From the NCBI RefSeq assembly GCF_024189315.1, contig NZ_JAIZEO010000004.1, positions 310,001-374,000 of the forward strand: a stretch of DNA of 64,000 nucleotides, given 5' to 3'. Each line of letters opens with the position of its first letter. Position 1 is the stretch's first letter. Source of the DNA: Halobacillus sp. A5. Lineage in GTDB: Bacteria; Bacillota; Bacilli; Bacillales; Halobacillaceae. Below are positions 54,712 to 63,329 of the stretch, piece by piece. The notes under the pieces are model-generated. The model did not search any database and had not been told where the DNA came from. It worked only from the letters and a program-made list of their open reading frames with translations. The position numbers and the translations under genes are program-made.

Positions 54712-55611
54712 CTAAAATATTAGCGATTCAGGATTGGCTGTTATCATTTCTCTCACCATGTCTTCACTTATTCCTTCATTCAATAACCCAGTGACAAATT
54801 CACTCAGCCCCTGAACAGGCGGTAGATTATGAGGCTGGCCGTAGTCCGTGACCAGAATACAAGATTTCGAGCCCAGGATTTGAATAGTTTCAGCCATTCG
54901 ACGAACTGAAATATTATTAAAGTCTTCCCCGCAAGCTAAATAACATTTTTCAATATAGCAGCCTTGAGCCGAAAGCTTTTTCTGTAAATCCATCGGAATT
55001 TGGGCAATGCCTAAGTCAGCATGCTGAATCAATATCCGCCTGACCCCGATAGCTGAGGCTTCTTCTACTAAAAGATCAACTTCATGGGGAGAAAGGTGTC
55101 CCGTTGCAAGAACGGCATCGTAAGAAGCTATTAAATACAGAATTCTCTTCACTTCATCTTTCACTTCATTACTTTCATTTAAAATTGTTAAACAGGACCC
55201 GGAAGCGTCAAGGGGGTTTTCACTATTAAAAAATCGTTCCTGGCGATATTCTGCAAAATACCTTGCATGCTGTTCCGCAGATATTGTTGGCATCCAGATG
55301 ATTTTTGCCCCCATACGTAATGCCATATCTACCGCATGAGAAGACAATCCGCCTGTAAAAAGATTACAAACTAACCCTCCATAGACCTTCATGTCTGGCA
55401 TTTGGGAGCGAATAAGGGTGGCTCGATCATAACTGACTCCTTCATGCGCTTTTATTACCAATCCCTTCATCCCTGCATTCCTTGCTTCTTCTACGAGTTC
55501 CCAATCAGTCTGGATCCTTGGAAAAGCACTAGGAGAGCTATGAACATGAAGTTCATAAGCTCCCTTTAATAATGGATGATATTTGTTTTGAGCGTTACTT
55601 GGAGTATTCAT
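54712..55611 (-). CDS. DUF6282-like TIM-barrel metal-dependent hydrolase, function unknown
   Basis: 299 residues. GAYELHVHSSPSAFPR (about 17-32) supplies an HxH pair as in amidohydrolases and PHP enzymes; ARNAGMKGLVIKAHE follows, then ATGHLSPHEVDLL, LIQHADLG and LVTDYGQPHN with further metal-type His/Asp residues, and ANPESLIF at the end, as amidohydrolases end. DUF6282 assignment is from memory of this pattern. It sits between an alpha/beta hydrolase (17-base overlap) and glcD, so it likely cleaves or opens an intermediate in the same pathway. Confidence 0.68.
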   Translation of the reverse strand: MNTPSNAQNKYHPLLKGAYELHVHSSPSAFPRIQTDWELVEEARNAGMKGLVIKAHEGVSYDRATLIRSQMPDMKVYGGLVCNLFTGGLSSHAVDMALRMGAKIIWMPTISAEQHARYFAEYRQERFFNSENPLDASGSCLTILNESNEVKDEVKRILYLIASYDAVLATGHLSPHEVDLLVEEASAIGVRRILIQHADLGIAQIPMDLQKKLSAQGCYIEKCYLACGEDFNNISVRRMAETIQILGSKSCILVTDYGQPHNLPPVQGLSEFVTGLLNEGISEDMVREMITANPESLIF

Positions 55612-56497
55612 AGCTTAACGCCTCTTCAAAAAACAGATGAAGTTCTTCGACTAATGCAGTGAACTCAGGATGATCACTGTACATAAAATCGTTATGCATC
55701 CCATTAATCTCATAATATCTTTTCGGACTAGAAGCACTATTGTACAGGGATACAGATTCTTCAACCGGATGGAGCACATTATCTTTGCCATGGGCTACAA
55801 AAAGTGAGGTATCCTCCATATTTTCAGCAGCTGCCTCCGCATCCAACTCAAGAATCGAATCTGTAAATTGAATACGAGTCTGTCCCCCGAACCCTTTCTT
55901 AGAAGCCAGCTCTTTTTGCACGTATTCACGCGTAGGAGGGTCTAAAGGATAGTGTAAAAACGGATCTGCAGGTTTTGATTCTCCAGTCGTTACACGTCTT
56001 ATTCGATCTTCATATACGACTTCCAACACTTTCAACCAATTTTCATAAGAATGGATAGTTTTCAGCCAGCGCTCTCCGTTATAAAAACCATTCAAAGCGG
56101 CAACTGCTGCGACATCCTCTTTCTCTGCTGCACGAACCACATTCGATCCACCCATTCCCCATCCAATCAAGCCTATTCGTTCATGATCGACTTCACTTTG
56201 AGCGCGCAAAAAAGTCAAGGCATTCCGAATATCAGCCACCTGTTCCTCAAGGATGACACGAGCAGGGTCCCCCTCGCTGTCAGAGAATCCTCGATAATCA
56301 AAGCCGAAACAAATATATCCTTTTTCCGTCAAAGCCTGGGCAAACATTTTTGGATAGAATTCATTTACTCCTTGATATCCTGAATTAGCAATAATAGCCG
56401 GATATTTTCCTTTACTCTCATAATTTTCAGGAAAGTAAATGGTCCCCTGTAATTTATACCCTTCACTGTAAAATTGTACGGATTTTTCGATCATCAT
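55595..56497 (-). CDS. Alpha/beta hydrolase (dienelactone hydrolase-like)
   Basis: 300 residues. IANSGYQGVNEFYPKMFAQAL and FDYRGFSDSEG (about 69-79) are typical of the fold; the nucleophile elbow, usually G-x-S-x-G, reads GWGMGGSN (about 113-120), with Gly where Ser should be, so the nucleophile is not obvious. SLFVAHGKDNVLHPVEES near 235-252 has the acidic residue and INGMHNDF the His. It overlaps the DUF6282 gene. The missing nucleophile means that it may be a lyase or a thioesterase-like relative rather than a serine hydrolase. Confidence 0.75.
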   Translation of the reverse strand: MMIEKSVQFYSEGYKLQGTIYFPENYESKGKYPAIIANSGYQGVNEFYPKMFAQALTEKGYICFGFDYRGFSDSEGDPARVILEEQVADIRNALTFLRAQSEVDHERIGLIGWGMGGSNVVRAAEKEDVAAVAALNGFYNGERWLKTIHSYENWLKVLEVVYEDRIRRVTTGESKPADPFLHYPLDPPTREYVQKELASKKGFGGQTRIQFTDSILELDAEAAAENMEDTSLFVAHGKDNVLHPVEESVSLYNSASSPKRYYEINGMHNDFMYSDHPEFTALVEELHLFFEEALSYEYSK

Positions 56498-56517
56498 TTT
56501 CTCTCCCTTTTTTTAAA

Positions 56518-57228
56518 TTAAGAATTCAACGCCTGATCAAATGAATGCTTGAATTTTTTACATGCATTACTTAAGTGTTGGTACATTTCCTCTCCAGCTT
56601 GTTCCCCATTGCCCAGTCGAATGGCTGTATAAATACGTTCATGCTCACTGAGTACCTGGGCCCGCTTTTCGGAAATCCCCATATTTTTCTTAAGGGAAAA
56701 ACGAATCGCTTTTTCATAGAGAGTAGTGAGGTTCTCGACGCTGTGAACAAGAATAGGGTTATGAGAAGCTTTTGCAATAGCATTATGAAAGGCGATATCC
56801 TCTTTATCTCCCACACGGTTATCATGCTGTGAACTGCGAATCTCCTCCAGTTTTTTCTTAATGATTAACTTATCATCAGCCGTTCCACGTTCAGCGGCTA
56901 GTCGAGCAGCTTCAGTTTCAAGAATAATCCTTGTTTCCAGTAAGTTTAATACCTCCTCCGTATCTACGAACTCAAATTGTATTTCTTCTATTAAATTAGT
57001 TAAAGAAGCTGCCTGTACAATACTGCCTCCACCTTGCTTCGAAACGGTTAATCCGCTTGCTTCAAGTACGCTTAACGCTTCTCTTACTGGTGTACGGCTC
57101 ACCCCAAACATCTCTGACAGCTGCTTTTCGGTAGGTAACCGGTCACCAGGCTGCATTTTCTCTTTATGGATGTATTCTTTGATACGATCAAAAACCTGCA
57201 TTGACACTTTTCTGCGTTCTATTTTCAT
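56518..57228 (-). CDS. FadR-subfamily GntR regulator
   Basis: 236 residues: winged helix (about 8-72; PGDRLPTEKQLSEMFGVSRTPVREALSVLE quoted as RLPTEKQLSEM and VSRTPVREAL; KQGGGS wing) and FCD domain (about 85-225) with FHNAIAKASHNP and the late SEHERIYTAI metal-site residues. Located between the transporter and the catabolic enzymes it most likely represses the operon until its acid ligand is present. A matching operator is found at 58656-58674. Confidence 0.87.
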   Translation of the reverse strand: MKIERRKVSMQVFDRIKEYIHKEKMQPGDRLPTEKQLSEMFGVSRTPVREALSVLEASGLTVSKQGGGSIVQAASLTNLIEEIQFEFVDTEEVLNLLETRIILETEAARLAAERGTADDKLIIKKKLEEIRSSQHDNRVGDKEDIAFHNAIAKASHNPILVHSVENLTTLYEKAIRFSLKKNMGISEKRAQVLSEHERIYTAIRLGNGEQAGEEMYQHLSNACKKFKHSFDQALNS

Positions 57229-57248
57229 ATAAGAGGATCGTCCTTTCT

Positions 57249-58610
57249 TTATGAAACATTAGAATCTCTGCTAATATTTCTAGTCTCCTGAATAGAAGTC
57301 AGCCAGCCTGACTTGGCGGCAATGATAATAAGCACCACACTTGCTCCTAATAAAATGAGGGAGAATAAACCTCCTGTTCCTGCCATCATCATGATAGGAC
57401 CAAAAGTAATAATCAAAATTTCGACAGGCACCATGCCAATATACCCTAAAGCGTAGTCATCTAAGGTAGTACTTTTTGTTTTAGGATCCACTATCCGTAA
57501 CAAAGCAATCCCCATTGCAACTGTCCCTGTGCTCCACCCCCATCCAAAAATAGCGTTTTCAAACCAGTGACGATGGAAAACACGGGGCGCAATAAATCTG
57601 AAAATACAGTAGGCCCATATTACACCAAAAATGAAGAGGGCTATGAGAGGCCAAGCATATGCAGCAACAACAGCAAGATTAATAGATGTAATGCCAAAAG
57701 CAACAATCAAGTCTGTTGCAGTTCCACTTATGCGGTCGATCACACGTTTGTCCACATAATCATTGGCATTGGTTGTGTTTAAAGTCAATTGAACCAGTAA
57801 ACCGACCACAAATGAAAGACTTAGTAATGGAATACTGATTTGCGGGAATATCGCTTGTATTCCTTCCTGTAAGAAGTAACTAAACATTACAACAACCGCA
57901 AGCAAGGCAATGTGGAAGAATAATGGATCCACTGAATTACTTGAAACTGTATCACTTCCAGAAGATTGACGAATTTCACGAGGAACTAAGCCTGTTCTTA
58001 ATTCATTTGGTAAGTCCTTAAAATCTGAAATAAAATTAGTTTGATTATTACGCGCATTCATTTTAATGAGCAACAGTCCGCCCAGGATGGCACAAATTAA
58101 TCCAATGGTAGCTGAAGTATAGCCAAGAGCTGTAGCTTCTTCCCATCCGAGACCACTAAAAGCTTCACCTACGGCTGCAGCCGTTCCGTGTCCACCGAGA
58201 AAACCAGCACCCAGAATTAAACCAAACCCGCTCGGAATATCCCAAATGTTAGCTAAAAGTATGTACGCAATCATTGCTCCCCCGCCCCACATAAGCATTG
58301 TGAGGAGCATAGAATATATCCACATATTCCTTACACGACCAAACGTCTGCTTCCAATTTACTTTAGCCGCTCCTATTGGAATCGCACCAAAAATTACAGC
58401 AATCAATACAGTTGGATAATCACTAACAAGCTCCGAAAATGGCAGCAAATCAAATCCATTAGGCCCTAAAGTCAACCCAGCTATTCCTGCGATAATACTA
58501 GCGGGAATAAATAATTTTTGAACGATTTGAATTTTTGCTCTTAATATCACACCAACCAACAACAAAACTGAAATCAATCCTACATCAATGGCTAAATCCC
58601 ATATGGACAA
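57249..58610 (-). CDS. GltS-type sodium/glutamate symporter family transporter
   Basis: About 453 residues, roughly 11 membrane segments in two halves. LTLGPNGFDLLPF, GAGFLGGHGTAAAVGEAF (about 145-165) and the matching late NAIFGWGWSTGTVAMGIALLRIVDP loop are GltS signatures. TTG at 58610 is preferred: AGGAGG lies 7 bases before it, whereas the ATG at 58616 is only 1 base from it and the frame-opening ATG at 58652 has no ribosome site. It is the first gene of the minus-strand cluster; glutamate itself is not proven as substrate. Confidence 0.82.
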   Translation of the reverse strand: MSIWDLAIDVGLISVLLLVGVILRAKIQIVQKLFIPASIIAGIAGLTLGPNGFDLLPFSELVSDYPTVLIAVIFGAIPIGAAKVNWKQTFGRVRNMWIYSMLLTMLMWGGGAMIAYILLANIWDIPSGFGLILGAGFLGGHGTAAAVGEAFSGLGWEEATALGYTSATIGLICAILGGLLLIKMNARNNQTNFISDFKDLPNELRTGLVPREIRQSSGSDTVSSNSVDPLFFHIALLAVVVMFSYFLQEGIQAIFPQISIPLLSLSFVVGLLVQLTLNTTNANDYVDKRVIDRISGTATDLIVAFGITSINLAVVAAYAWPLIALFIFGVIWAYCIFRFIAPRVFHRHWFENAIFGWGWSTGTVAMGIALLRIVDPKTKSTTLDDYALGYIGMVPVEILIITFGPIMMMAGTGGLFSLILLGASVVLIIIAAKSGWLTSIQETRNISRDSNVS

Positions 58611-58655
58611 TTTCATACCTCCTAAAACGCCCAAAAAAGAAAGCGCTATCATAAT

Positions 58656-58674
58656 TTGTATGATAAATATACAA
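58656..58674. promoter_or_regulatory. Candidate FadR-type operator before the GltS-type gene
   Basis: TTGTAT-gataaat-ATACAA is a perfect inverted repeat 46 bases upstream of the transporter start, of the size and T-x-G-T...A-C-x-A pattern used by FadR-subfamily regulators; such a regulator is encoded by the next gene. Confidence 0.55.
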
Positions 58675-58825
58675 CATGATAATCGACCATGTAAATATTA
58701 AATATTAATAAATTTCTAAAAATTAAGTGCGGCGTTTCTTTATTTACTCTCTTATGCCTGCAAGAATCCTCCTTGAAGGCCTTAAAATATGAGCGAAACA
58801 AATTCCTGCCTAGATTTAGAAATAT

Positions 58826-58854
58826 TTGTTTATTTTCAAAATTTTTGTTATATT
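58826..58854 (+). promoter_or_regulatory. Promoter of the riboswitch-methylcitrate transcript
   Basis: TTGTTT (58826-58831), 17-base spacer, TATATT (58849-58854): a sigma-A type promoter that would start transcription near 58861, just before the aptamer. Confidence 0.6.
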
Positions 58855-58879
58855 TAAAAAGTCAAAATTGAATACGTTT

Positions 58880-59200
58880 TGATTCAGGTGCAGGTAAGCA
58901 ATTGAGACTTATCTGCTTAAAAGGGAAATCGGTGTTAATCCGATGCTGTCCCGCAACTGTATTTGGGAGCGAACTGGAAGACCACTGTTCTCGGTGGAAA
59001 CGAGAGTGGGAAGGGTCCAGGGAGTGTTGATCATAAGCCAGGAGACCTGCCTGTTTCAACGAACATCAATACCTACGAGGATAGGGGGTGTTAAGTGCGA
59101 GTGGAAAGAGTATGAACAGGTGTGTCTCCTTAAGAGTGACCTGCTTATTCTGGACAACTGTGATCTCAACTTAACAACTTCTTCTGGAAGTTGTTTTTTT
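58880..59200 (+). promoter_or_regulatory. Cobalamin (B12) riboswitch with transcription-termination platform
   Basis: The aptamer shows the conserved elements in order: AGGTGC, TTAAAAGGGAA (58918), TCGGTGTTAATCCGA, GCTGTCCCGCAACTGTA (58944), a P-arm CCACT...AGTGG, and the B12 box AAGCCAGGAGACCTGCCTG (59034-59052). Downstream is a terminator at 59173-59200. TGTTAAGT (59089-59096) can pair with ACTTAACA (59169-59176), which takes the first bases of the terminator stem, so the RNA can read through when the pairing forms. Known cobalamin riboswitches bind adenosyl- or methylcobalamin and turn genes off. The genes following are a small unknown protein and the methylcitrate cycle. Confidence 0.93.
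59173..59200 (+). terminator. Riboswitch-controlled terminator
   Basis: AACAACTTC-ttctg-GAAGTTGTT followed by TTTTTA; a 9-bp stem located between the aptamer and the first coding gene. Confidence 0.87.
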
Positions 59201-59237
59201 ATTGGCTTTATTTCTATGTGACTAGAGGTGTATATAT

Positions 59238-59459
59238 TTGACCGGTTCCGTTGAGTTATACGTAAATCAGTTCAAATCCTATATCATGAACGGCTTAATT
59301 TCTTCTGTGCCCCCCTCGCTGGGAGCAGCTTACGAACAATTAAAAGAAGAAATCGGCAGTCAGGATGGCTGTAATCATGAGCTTAAAAACCTTGATCAAG
59401 CATATGAACTTGTCCATAAAGAAATCTCGGGCAGGACATGGGTGTCTTCAAGAAAGTAA
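59238..59459 (+). CDS. Unknown 73-residue protein ahead of mmgD
   Basis: TTG start with GAGGTG 6 bases before it; the stop overlaps the cre site before mmgD. The protein is mixed and slightly acidic, mostly helical by composition (YVNQFKSYIMNG, AAYEQLKEEIG, NLDQAYELVHKEI), with one Cys and no signal peptide or membrane helix. I do not recognise a family. Placed first behind the B12 riboswitch it is probably expressed together with the methylcitrate genes; a role in propionyl-CoA or cobalamin-related metabolism is only inferred. Confidence 0.6.
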   Translation: MTGSVELYVNQFKSYIMNGLISSVPPSLGAAYEQLKEEIGSQDGCNHELKNLDQAYELVHKEISGRTWVSSRK

Positions 59460-59473
59460 TGAAAGCGTTTACC
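59459..59473 (+). promoter_or_regulatory. cre site before mmgD
   Basis: ATGAAAGCGTTTACC fits WTGNAANCGNWNNCW except for the last base. It lies inside the operon between the 73-residue gene and mmgD, so CcpA could act as a roadblock. The mmg operon of B. subtilis is also under CcpA. Confidence 0.65.
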
Positions 59474-59497
59474 ATTTGAGCAATTAGGAGGATTCAA

Positions 59498-60613
59498 ATG
59501 CAAAAGCAAACGGCTTATAAACCCGGTTTAGACGGCGTGATTGCAACAGAAACGAAGCTTTCTTATTTGGATGTAGATGCGGAAGAAATTGTCCTTCGGG
59601 GGTATGACCTGATTGAACTTGCCCAAAACAAGCAGTATCTGGATTTAGTTCAGCTATTACTGAAAGGTGATTTGCCTGACGAGGAGCAGCGAAACTCTCT
59701 TGAACGGGAATTAAAAAACGAATATGACCTCCCGGGAGGTTTTTTCTCCCTGTTTGAGAGACTTCCTAAAGACACTCACCCGATGGATGCCTTGCGGACA
59801 GGGGTTTCGGCGCTTGCAGGATACGAGGAAAATTTAAATGCACGCCGAGAAGAAGAAATCAGCCGAACCGCCCTCAGACTTTTAGCGAAAATTCCTAATA
59901 TCACTGCCAACAGCTACCACATCCTTCACGACGAAGCCGTTGTAGAACCAAAACAGGAGCTTCCTTACAGCGCAAACTTTTTATACATGATTACAGGCAA
60001 GGTCCCCTCCCCAGCGGAAGCTGAGTATTTTGATCAGTCTTTAATGGTGTACAGTGAACACGAAATGCCCAATTCAACCTTTACAGCCCGCGTAATTGCT
60101 TCAACAAATGCAGATATTTACGGTGCGCTTACCGGAGCGGTTGCTTCTTTAAAAGGTAACCTGCATGGAGGAGCTAATGAGGCCGTCATGCACATGCTGT
60201 TAGAAGGCCGAACGACAGACGGATTCCGCCGCCTTCTCTATGAAAAGCTTCATAATAAAGAAAAAGTGATGGGCTTTGGACACCGGGTTTACATGAAGAA
60301 GATGGACCCAAGAGCCGCCCTGATGAAAGAAGCTTTACGCGAGCTGGCTGCAGAGCGGAAACGCGAAGACCTTTTTGAGATGTGCGAGGCAGGAGAACAA
60401 CTGATCAAAGAAGAAAAAGGACTGTACCCGAACCTGGATTACTATGCGGCCCCCGTCTACTACTTGTTAGGCATCCCGATTGATTTATACACACCCATTT
60501 TCTTTGCTGCACGTACCCTGGGGTTGTGCGCTCACGTTTCCGAACAATATGCTAACAACAAATTGTTCAGACCGAGGGTTCTCTATACCGGCCCGCGCGG
60601 TCTGCACCCTTAA
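59498..60613 (+). CDS. mmgD: 2-methylcitrate synthase / citrate synthase
   Basis: 371 residues, as in B. subtilis MmgD. Condenses propionyl-CoA (or acetyl-CoA) with oxaloacetate. The catalytic residues lie in LKGNLHGGANEAVM (His), VMGFGHRVYMKKMDPRA (His/Arg) and the Asp of PNLDYYAAPVYYLLGIP. GPR near the end binds CoA. AGGAGG lies before the ATG. Substrate preference is assigned from the neighbouring prpD and prpB. Confidence 0.93.
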   Translation: MQKQTAYKPGLDGVIATETKLSYLDVDAEEIVLRGYDLIELAQNKQYLDLVQLLLKGDLPDEEQRNSLERELKNEYDLPGGFFSLFERLPKDTHPMDALRTGVSALAGYEENLNARREEEISRTALRLLAKIPNITANSYHILHDEAVVEPKQELPYSANFLYMITGKVPSPAEAEYFDQSLMVYSEHEMPNSTFTARVIASTNADIYGALTGAVASLKGNLHGGANEAVMHMLLEGRTTDGFRRLLYEKLHNKEKVMGFGHRVYMKKMDPRAALMKEALRELAAERKREDLFEMCEAGEQLIKEEKGLYPNLDYYAAPVYYLLGIPIDLYTPIFFAARTLGLCAHVSEQYANNKLFRPRVLYTGPRGLHP

Positions 60614-60664
60614 AAGGGAACCGACCGCAATCATTACATATAGGTGAAAGGTGGAGATGAACAC

Positions 60665-62107
60665 ATGACAGAAGTGAAAGTTAATATGGCACAGACGACC
60701 GATCAAGTTCTGCAGCGTATCGCTGAATACGCCGTTTATGGGGAAATCACCAGCGAGAAAGCTTTAAAAACAGCCCAATATGTCTTAATGGATACATTAG
60801 GCTGTGGATTCTTAGCCCTGCGCTACCCGGAATGCGCCAAACATTTAGGACCTATTGTACCCGGCACCGTCGTACCAAATGGCGCCCGCGTTCCCGGAAC
60901 GTCCTACGAGCTTGACCCCGTACACGCAGCTTTCAATATCGGCTGCATGATCCGCTGGCTTGATTACAATGACACATGGCTGGCAGCAGAATGGGGACAT
61001 CCTTCAGACAACTTAGGAGGAATTTTAGCAATTTCCGATTACATCAGCCGCACGCGAATTGCAGATGGAAAACAACCGATGAAAATGGACTCAGTGCTTG
61101 AAAATATCGTCAAAGCTCATGAGATTCAAGGGATTTTAGCCCTTGAAAACAGTCTTAACCGTGAAGGTCTTGACCACGTGCTCTACGTAAAAGTCGCAAC
61201 AACAGCCGTAGTGACTGCCATGTTGGGCGGAAGCAAAGAAGACGTCACCAATGCTGTTTCTCAAGCCTGGATTGATAACTCCAGTCTGCGCACATACCGT
61301 CATGCACCGAATACCGGCTCGCGGAAATCGTGGGCAGCCGGCGATGCGACAAGCCGCGGTGTCCGCCTGGCCTTAATGACAATGAACGGTGAAATGGGAT
61401 ATAAGACAGCTTTGTCTGCACCAAAATGGGGCTTTCAAGATGTGCTTTTCGGTGGAAAAGAATTAACCCTGGCGCGCTCTTTTGGTTCGTATGTGATGGA
61501 AAACATTTTGTTCAAAATATCGTTCCCGGCTGAATTTCATGCACAGACCGCAGCTGAAGCGGCTATTGAACTTCATGATCAGGTTAAAGATAGAATCCAT
61601 GACATTGAAAGTGTGACCATTACGACTCATGAATCAGCGATAAGAATTATCGATAAAGAAGGACCTCTTCATAACCCGGCAGACCGCGATCACTGTTTGC
61701 AGTACATTACAGCCATCGGTCTTCTATACGGATCTTTAAACGCGGATCATTATGAAGATGAAGTAGCCCGGAATCCTGAAATCGATCGATTGAGAAATGT
61801 GATGGCAACTATTGAAGATGAACAATTCAGCAAAGACTATCTCGACCCTGACAAACGCTCGATTGCCAATGCTGTCCAAGTGTTCTTTAATGACGGGACT
61901 CATACCGAGCAAATAGCAATTGAATATCCAATCGGCCACCGGCGCAGACGCGATGAAGGGATTCCTCTGCTTTTGAACAAATTTCAGGACAACCTGAAGA
62001 CACGATTTCCGTTCCGCCAGGTCAACCGTATTTTAAACGTATGTGAGGATTATGATGAGTTAATAGATACACCTGTTAATCAATTCATGGAACAGTTCCA
62101 CATTTAA
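60665..62107 (+). CDS. prpD: 2-methylcitrate dehydratase PrpD/MmgE
   Basis: 480 residues of the MmgE/PrpD family, dehydrating 2-methylcitrate to methylaconitate. [30 protein letters not shown] (quoted as RWLDYNDTW and GHPSDNLGG, about 98-120), [32 protein letters not shown] (as [13 protein letters not shown]) and [17 protein letters not shown] (short form [10 protein letters not shown]) are family hallmarks. ATG at 60665 has GGTGGAG before it; the frame extends back to 60644. Central gene of the methylcitrate operon. Confidence 0.94.
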   Translation: MTEVKVNMAQTTDQVLQRIAEYAVYGEITSEKALKTAQYVLMDTLGCGFLALRYPECAKHLGPIVPGTVVPNGARVPGTSYELDPVHAAFNIGCMIRWLDYNDTWLAAEWGHPSDNLGGILAISDYISRTRIADGKQPMKMDSVLENIVKAHEIQGILALENSLNREGLDHVLYVKVATTAVVTAMLGGSKEDVTNAVSQAWIDNSSLRTYRHAPNTGSRKSWAAGDATSRGVRLALMTMNGEMGYKTALSAPKWGFQDVLFGGKELTLARSFGSYVMENILFKISFPAEFHAQTAAEAAIELHDQVKDRIHDIESVTITTHESAIRIIDKEGPLHNPADRDHCLQYITAIGLLYGSLNADHYEDEVARNPEIDRLRNVMATIEDEQFSKDYLDPDKRSIANAVQVFFNDGTHTEQIAIEYPIGHRRRRDEGIPLLLNKFQDNLKTRFPFRQVNRILNVCEDYDELIDTPVNQFMEQFHI

Positions 62108-62134
62108 CTTAAGCTAAGTAAGGAGGACTTATAG

Positions 62135-63055
62135 ATGTCATGGATTGTTGAACCCAGGACGACTCAACCGGAAAGAGCAGAAGTCTTTAAACGTATGATC
62201 ACCCGACCAGAATTATTAAAAATTCCCGGCGCCCATGATGGAATGTCTGCCAAAATTGCAAGAGATATCGGCTTTGATGCCATTTATTTATCGGGAGCTG
62301 CCTATACAGCAAGCCGTGCACTCCCTGATCTTGGGCTCATTTACTCTAACGAAATGGCCGAAAAAGCCCAGGAACTTATCCGGGCATCGGATCTCCCTCT
62401 CCTTGTCGATATAGATACAGGCTATGGAGGAGTCATCAACGTCGCCCGTGCCGCGAGAGAAATGGTAGAAGCCGGAGCAGCGGCTGTGCAGATCGAGGAT
62501 CAGCTGCTGCCGAAAAAATGCGGCCACTTGAACGGGAAGAAGCTGATTGAAACCGAGGAAATGATGCAGAAAATCCGCACAATTAAAGAGGTCGCCCCTA
62601 CGCTTGTCATCGTTGCACGAACCGATGCAAAATCAGTGGAAGGGATGGATAAAGCCGTTGAACGTGCTAACCGATATGTCGAAGCGGGAGCCGACGCCAT
62701 ATTTCCAGAAGCCCTCACAAGTGAAGAAGACTTCCGGCACGCCTCATCCGCTATTAACGCTCCCCTGCTCGCAAACATGACCGAGTTCGGGAAGACCCCT
62801 TATTTTACAGGAGAAGAATTTCAATCATTTGGAATCGACATGGTCATTTACCCGGTCACTTCTTTTCGCGCAGCAGCCAAAGCCTATGAGCGGGTTTTCA
62901 CAGAGATATTGAAAAACGATACGCAGAAAGAAAAGCTCAGCGATATGCAATCGCGTGAAGAGCTGTATGAAACCATTAAGTATTATGATTATGAAGCATT
63001 AGACGAAAAAGTAGCGAAGACCGTGCTTCCGGAGATTGGAAAAGAAAATAAATAA
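62135..63055 (+). CDS. prpB: 2-methylisocitrate lyase PrpB/MmgF
   Basis: 306 residues; a PEP mutase/isocitrate lyase-type barrel that splits 2-methylisocitrate into pyruvate and succinate. IPGAHDGMSAKIARDIGFDAIYLSGAA, DIDTGYGG (about 89-96), IEDQLLPKKCGHLNGKKL with the catalytic KKCGH, ARTDAKSVEGMD, FPEA and PLLANMTEFGKTP are all present. AAGGAGGAC precedes the ATG. Last gene of the operon. Confidence 0.95.
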   Translation: MSWIVEPRTTQPERAEVFKRMITRPELLKIPGAHDGMSAKIARDIGFDAIYLSGAAYTASRALPDLGLIYSNEMAEKAQELIRASDLPLLVDIDTGYGGVINVARAAREMVEAGAAAVQIEDQLLPKKCGHLNGKKLIETEEMMQKIRTIKEVAPTLVIVARTDAKSVEGMDKAVERANRYVEAGADAIFPEALTSEEDFRHASSAINAPLLANMTEFGKTPYFTGEEFQSFGIDMVIYPVTSFRAAAKAYERVFTEILKNDTQKEKLSDMQSREELYETIKYYDYEALDEKVAKTVLPEIGKENK

Positions 63056-63090
63056 AAAGATGAAAAAAAGAGAAGAGAACAAATCCTTCT

Positions 63091-63130
63091 GCTTGTAGAG
63101 AAACCCTATGTTTTTCTGCAAGCTTTTTTG
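63091..63130 (+). terminator. Terminator of the methylcitrate operon
   Basis: GCTTG-t-AGA...TCT-g-CAAGC followed by TTTTTTG, 36 bases after the prpB stop. Confidence 0.72.
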
Positions 63131-63329
63131 TGCGCCCGCTCGCTTACCGCGGACGAACGCCCGAGCCTTCTCGTGAAAAAAATTTATAATTTCCTATACA
63201 ACTAGAAAATAGTATGGAACAGCATACTTTTTGCCAGGTGAAATGTGATAAGATACGACTATCGTTATGAACCTGCAGCTATCTGAAACATGATGCTGTC
63301 GATATTTTTGTTGAAACAGGGTGATACGA

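Noticed and set aside
63133-63172. GC-rich CGCCCG-type repeats after the prpB terminator
   Set aside because: Only two partial copies without a regular step; too little to link it to the 20-bp arrays.
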